A DNA stretch of 9,136 nt from Candidatus Omnitrophota bacterium. GTDB lineage: Bacteria > Omnitrophota > Gorgyraeia > Pluralincolimonadales > Pluralincolimonadaceae. The DNA lies in assembly GCA_020061685.1 (NCBI GenBank), contig JAGUXU010000084.1, positions 1 to 9,136 on the forward strand, read 5' to 3'. Below the pieces are notes generated by a model. The model did not search any database. It worked only from the letters and a program-made list of their open reading frames with translations, and was not told the origin of the DNA. A program made the position numbers and the translations under genes. Each line of letters starts with the position of its first letter. Position 1 is the stretch's first letter. Positions 6,042-9,136 of this stretch are shown one piece after another.

Positions 6042-7909
6042 TCAAGAATAAAAATATAATCTGCATATCTTCGATAGATTGGGATTTCATCTGGCAGGGG
6101 CACCAGGAGATAATGTCTATTTTCGCCAAGAACGGGAACTGCGTCCTCTTCATAGAGAATACGGGCGTAAGGCCCCCTACGTTTAAGGATATCCCGCGGA
6201 TAAAAAAGAGGATAACCAACTGGCTGAAGGGCGTCAAGGGCTTCAGGAAAGTGGCGGATAATCTGTATGTATATTCCCCCCTGATCCTGCCGTTCCCGTA
6301 TTCGAGGATAGCGAAATGGGCCAATAAATTCTTGATGTTAAAGGCCCTCAGGAACTGGACGGATATAATGAAATTTGATAATCCCATTATCTGGACCTTT
6401 TTAGCGACCGGCACAGCCGTTGATATCATAGAATCCCTGAAGAAGGAATTACTGATATATTGCTGCATCGCCGATTGGGCAAAATTGACCTCTAATCCCA
6501 GGAAATTCAAGGAGACAGAGGCGAAAGTCATAAAACAGAGCGATCTGATATTCGTCCAGGGGGAGGATTTTAAGAATAATTGTCTGCAGTATAATGAGAA
6601 CGTTTTTGAGTTTTTATTCGGGATAAATGCCGAGATCTTTGAGAATTTCAAGAAAGAAAAAACACCGCCGGTTCCCGCCGAGATCAAAGATATCCCCAGG
6701 CCCGTGATCGGCTACGTGGGCGGAATCCATCGGCACATAGATTTCGACCTGATACAATATATAGTCGGCAAGTGCCCCGATTGGTCCATAGTCATGGTGG
6801 GTCCGGTCCAGGCGCCCGTTTCCCGATTTGACGGCATAAAGAACGTACATTTTGTAGGCAAAAAGGACTATTCCTTATTACCGGCATATATAAACCAATT
6901 TGACGTATGTATCATACCCTATATCCTTAACGAATATACGCGCACCGTCTATCCGACCAAGATAAATGAGTACCATATTATGGGAAAGCCCATAGTCTCC
7001 GCCTATTTGCCGGAGGTGGAAAAATTCAATAAGGACAACCTGATCTTGATCGCAAAAGACCGCGAGGAGTTTCTTGAAAAGGTCCAAAGCGCCCTCCGGG
7101 AGAATAACGACGGATTAATTAACGCAAGGATACATTTAGCCAGGGGAAACAGCTGGGAATTGAAACTGGAAGAGATGAGCAAAAGGATCGAAGAGACCCT
7201 GGGAGCAAAGACGCTGATAACCCCGCCTAAGTGGCAGCAGCAGTTCCTGGAGATTTACAGCCGTTGGCGCAAAAAGATATTCCAAGTCGCTTTTTCCGTT
7301 CTTTTCTTATGGGGCGTAGTATTTTATACCCCGTTGATGTGGTACTTGGCGGAACCGCTGAGGATCATTCAACAGCCGCAGAGGGCCGATGCCATACTCG
7401 TATTTGCCGGCGGCGTAGGAGAAAGCGGGCAAGCGGGCCAGGGTTATGAAGAGAGGGTAAATTATGCGGTAGAATTGTATAAAAAAGGATACGCCGACAA
7501 TCTTATCTTTTCCTCCGGCACCCGGAGCACATTTTCGGAACCTTATGTCATGAAAGTGCTGGCTATTTCATTGGGCGTTCCGGAAAAGGCCATTCTGCTT
7601 GAGGACAAAGCGGCAAATACGTATGAAAACGTGAGATTTTCAGACAGTATATTAGATGCGAGGAAATGGAAGAAGGCGGTCCTTATAAGCTCTCCATATC
7701 ATATGCGCCGGGCCTTACTGGTCTTCAGGAAAGTTGCCCCGGACAAAGATATCATCTATTCTCCGGTCATAGACAGCCAGTTCTATTCTCATGGCGGCAT
7801 AGACGAGAAAGGCAAGAGGAAATGGAAACAGATAAACTTAAGGCAGATAAGGGCGATAATCCATGAATACGCGGCAATACTTTATTATTGGCTAGAAGGA
7901 TATATTTAA
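6038..7909 (+). CDS. Glycosyltransferase (GT-B)-DUF218 fusion protein
   Basis: This 623-residue protein joins two domains usually found on separate proteins. Residues 1-390 are a GT-B glycosyltransferase resembling GT4/TuaH-like enzymes: an N-terminal WDFIWQGHQEIM at 15-26, VLFIENTG at 36-43, IGYVGGIHRHIDFDLI at 224-239 opening the donor lobe, VMVGP at 252-256, and a donor-site segment TVYPTKINEYHIMGKPIVS at 303-321. After a basic linker (SRWRKK, 408-413), residues 414-436 form one hydrophobic span. Residues 449-600 are a DUF218 domain (ElyC/SanA/YdcF family): ADAILVFAGG at 450-459, YEERVNYAVELYKKG at 470-484, IFSSGTRS at 490-497, NTYENV at 527-532, and LISSPYHMRRAL at 549-560. The positive-inside rule puts the transferase in the cytoplasm and DUF218 outside. 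E. coli ElyC affects envelope polysaccharide and lipid-carrier metabolism, but its reaction is not settled. No in-frame start with a ribosome binding site precedes the span, so one long product is expected. It overlaps the deacetylase gene by 4 bases. Confidence 0.85.
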   Translation: MIKNKNIICISSIDWDFIWQGHQEIMSIFAKNGNCVLFIENTGVRPPTFKDIPRIKKRITNWLKGVKGFRKVADNLYVYSPLILPFPYSRIAKWANKFLMLKALRNWTDIMKFDNPIIWTFLATGTAVDIIESLKKELLIYCCIADWAKLTSNPRKFKETEAKVIKQSDLIFVQGEDFKNNCLQYNENVFEFLFGINAEIFENFKKEKTPPVPAEIKDIPRPVIGYVGGIHRHIDFDLIQYIVGKCPDWSIVMVGPVQAPVSRFDGIKNVHFVGKKDYSLLPAYINQFDVCIIPYILNEYTRTVYPTKINEYHIMGKPIVSAYLPEVEKFNKDNLILIAKDREEFLEKVQSALRENNDGLINARIHLARGNSWELKLEEMSKRIEETLGAKTLITPPKWQQQFLEIYSRWRKKIFQVAFSVLFLWGVVFYTPLMWYLAEPLRIIQQPQRADAILVFAGGVGESGQAGQGYEERVNYAVELYKKGYADNLIFSSGTRSTFSEPYVMKVLAISLGVPEKAILLEDKAANTYENVRFSDSILDARKWKKAVLISSPYHMRRALLVFRKVAPDKDIIYSPVIDSQFYSHGGIDEKGKRKWKQINLRQIRAIIHEYAAILYYWLEGYI

Positions 7910-7916
7910 AAAACCG

Positions 7917-7923
7917 AAGGAGG
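7917..7923 (+). promoter_or_regulatory. Strong ribosome binding site of the DUF4330 gene
   Basis: AAGGAGG lies eight bases before the ATG at 7932. It is the strongest such site in the window, in contrast to the coupled starts of the three genes before it. The DUF4330 gene may therefore be translated independently. Confidence 0.75.
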
Positions 7924-7931
7924 AAGTTGCG

Positions 7932-8759
7932 ATGAAATTCATTGACGACAAAGGACGGCTATTCGGTATGATCAACGTGATCGATTTCCTGGTGCTGGCA
8001 TTTTTGATATGCCTCATACCGATGTTATATTTCGGATATAGAATAATCGGCTTGCAAAGTCCGGAACCGCCAAGCAGCAAATACAAAGAAGTATATCTGA
8101 ATTGTCAGCTGGTAAAATTAAGACCCGATATCGCAAAGAAGGTCTCTATTAACGACAGAGAACTGAGCAGGAAAGGATCTATCATAGGAGAAGTGATAGA
8201 TTTAGGGGAAATCAGGCCGGATGATAGCGACCCCTCGTTAAAACAGCGCTATGCGTTATTAAAACTTAGATTGGAATTTAAGGGATCTGGTTTGGTCTAC
8301 GGGGATAATGTCGTTGACTACAATTCCGAGATAATCTTTAAGACGAATGAATATGCCATAACGGCAAGAGTGACAGACGAATTATCCAAGATGCTAAAGA
8401 TCAGCATCACCCTGCGTGATCTCGATGACCAGACCATTGCACTGATAAAAGTGGGCGATAGGGAAGTGGACGCTTCCGGCGGGACCCTGGCAGAAATAGC
8501 GGCGGTCGGTAAACCTACGGAAAGTTTTCGTGAATTCGAGTTAGGGAGGGGAAAATTCAGTATTGGGAGAGTAATTAACAAGAAACAGATTACCACGGAG
8601 ATGATATTGCGATGCCAGGAGATCTCAAATGGGATCTATTTTAAGGGGAGATTGTTAACATATGATACCCCCATTGATTTCGTTACAAATAAATATAGAG
8701 TAAAAGGATTCCTATCGAGGGCTTACGAAGTCGCAGAGGAGAAGAATAACAAACAATAG
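7932..8759 (+). CDS. DUF4330 family membrane-anchored protein
   Basis: This 275-residue protein opens with the signature I associate with DUF4330, an Asp-x-Lys-Gly-Arg-Leu-Phe-Gly-x-Ile-Asn-x-Ile-Asp pattern (residues 5-18). A single membrane span follows (19-36). The remainder, 40-275, is hydrophilic, rich in beta-type residues, and predicted to lie outside the membrane. It appears to contain two related units, about 71-147 and 172-261. Each runs from a 'DRE' turn near its start to a 'Y...I.F.TN.Y' end (FKTNEY at 136-141, FVTNKY at 250-255). DUF4330 has no settled function that I know of. Its place among surface glycan genes suggests an envelope scaffold or export and assembly accessory, by inference only. 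Base composition is more AT-rich than the upstream genes. The 22-base gap before it carries a strong ribosome binding site. Confidence 0.75.
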   Translation: MKFIDDKGRLFGMINVIDFLVLAFLICLIPMLYFGYRIIGLQSPEPPSSKYKEVYLNCQLVKLRPDIAKKVSINDRELSRKGSIIGEVIDLGEIRPDDSDPSLKQRYALLKLRLEFKGSGLVYGDNVVDYNSEIIFKTNEYAITARVTDELSKMLKISITLRDLDDQTIALIKVGDREVDASGGTLAEIAAVGKPTESFREFELGRGKFSIGRVINKKQITTEMILRCQEISNGIYFKGRLLTYDTPIDFVTNKYRVKGFLSRAYEVAEEKNNKQ

Positions 8760-8777
8760 ACCTTTGGTAACGATCAA

Positions 8778-9136
8778 GTGAAAATAAAAAAAATAACAAA
8801 GAACAGTGCAATCATATCTTTTTCAAGAAGACTGCCCGAATTCTACCTCGCTTTTAAATATGATGTGGCAGAAGCATACCGTCGCAGTTATATGTGTAGA
8901 TCTACAGTCGCTTTTATTGAAAAAAACAATCCCTCCATATTAGGCGATAGTAAATTTGGACGAATGATATTAATTTCATATGATAAATTGCAAAAAAGGA
9001 CGATCGGCTATTCAAACATGAGCCTAACGGGTAGTCGCCTTGCGAACATTAAGAGAGAATTCGGCCTGTATCCGCTTAAGATAGGCGGCGCTATTTTGAC
9101 TTCAGCAGTGATAATAAACTTCATTTTATCCTTTCT
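8778..9136 (+). CDS. Unidentified probable membrane protein, 3'-truncated
   Basis: An open frame runs from GTG at 8778 to the right edge without a stop (119 codons visible). It begins 18 bases after the DUF4330 stop and lies in the same frame as that gene. The ribosome binding site is weak (GGTAACG at 8766-8772). An in-frame ATG at 8892 is an alternative start, but it would remove a plausible basic, amphipathic N-terminus (VKIKKITKNSAIISFSRRL). Residues 1-100 are basic and mixed, with several Ser-rich turns (MSLTGSRLANIKREFG at 81-96). Residues 103-119 (GGAILTSAVIINFILSF) begin what looks like a membrane span. A multi-span glycan polymerase, ligase or flippase would suit the position and the late first span, but no motif proves it. 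GC is about 37% over 8761-9136 by hand count, well below upstream genes. I do not recognise the family. Confidence 0.5.
   Translation, partial: MKIKKITKNSAIISFSRRLPEFYLAFKYDVAEAYRRSYMCRSTVAFIEKNNPSILGDSKFGRMILISYDKLQKRTIGYSNMSLTGSRLANIKREFGLYPLKIGGAILTSAVIINFILSF

Noticed and set aside
6031..6687. Long reverse-strand open frame (218 codons)
   Set aside because: It lies wholly opposite the N-terminal glycosyltransferase domain of the fusion gene. Its translation shows no recognisable domain pattern, and the plus strand is clearly coding here.
7200..7340. Possibility that DUF218 is made separately from an internal start
   Set aside because: The TTG at 7264 after a GGAG-like stretch is out of frame, and the in-frame ATG at 7337 falls inside the membrane span. 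No good internal start was found.
7231..7449. Plus-strand frame in another register inside the linker and span region of the fusion gene
   Set aside because: The main frame encodes a continuous span and the start of DUF218 here. The alternative product is arginine-rich and patternless.

Overview
The window is a densely packed, single-strand (+) segment of a bacterial surface-polysaccharide or glycolipid gene cluster. It holds seven complete genes and one partial gene at each edge. Gaps range from 28 bases down to overlaps of 1 and 4 bases. I see no internal terminator, no reverse-strand gene, and no tRNA, rRNA, CRISPR or insertion sequence. The nine reading frames look like part of one operon that continues past both edges.

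Organism: ATA isoleucine and AGG/AGA arginine codons are heavily used, GC is about 50% by hand counts of sample lines, and a DUF4330 protein sits beside glycan genes. Together these suggest an uncultured Omnitrophota-type or related Gram-negative bacterium. This is an inference from style, since no marker gene is present.

Layout: (1) 1-741, C-terminal part of a GT-B-like surface carbohydrate protein, cut by the left edge. (2) 761-1792, putative sugar O-methyltransferase starting at TTG behind a strong ribosome binding site. (3) 1800-3293, radical SAM enzyme with a cobalamin-binding-type N-terminal domain. (4) 3322-4092, second class I SAM methyltransferase (Methyltransf_24 type). (5) 4092-5273, BioF2/FemAB-like GNAT acyltransferase. 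(6) 5277-6041, NodB-type polysaccharide deacetylase. (7) 6038-7909, a fusion of a GT-B glycosyltransferase, one membrane span and a DUF218 (ElyC/SanA/YdcF-like) domain. (8) 7932-8759, DUF4330 membrane-anchored protein. (9) 8778 to the right edge, the N-terminal 119 codons of an unrecognised protein entering a hydrophobic segment.

Working together: genes 2-6 look like a glycan-tailoring set, with two methyl transfers, a radical (possibly C-methyl) reaction, N- or O-acylation, and N-deacetylation. Genes 1 and 7 would supply sugar transfer. Gene 7 would place a DUF218 domain outside the membrane on the same chain as a cytoplasmic glycosyltransferase. GC falls from about 50% to about 40% in gene 8 and 37% in gene 9, which may mark a junction between modules. 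The most unusual items are the GT-DUF218 fusion, the tailoring cassette, and the composition shift with an unidentified membrane protein at the right edge.
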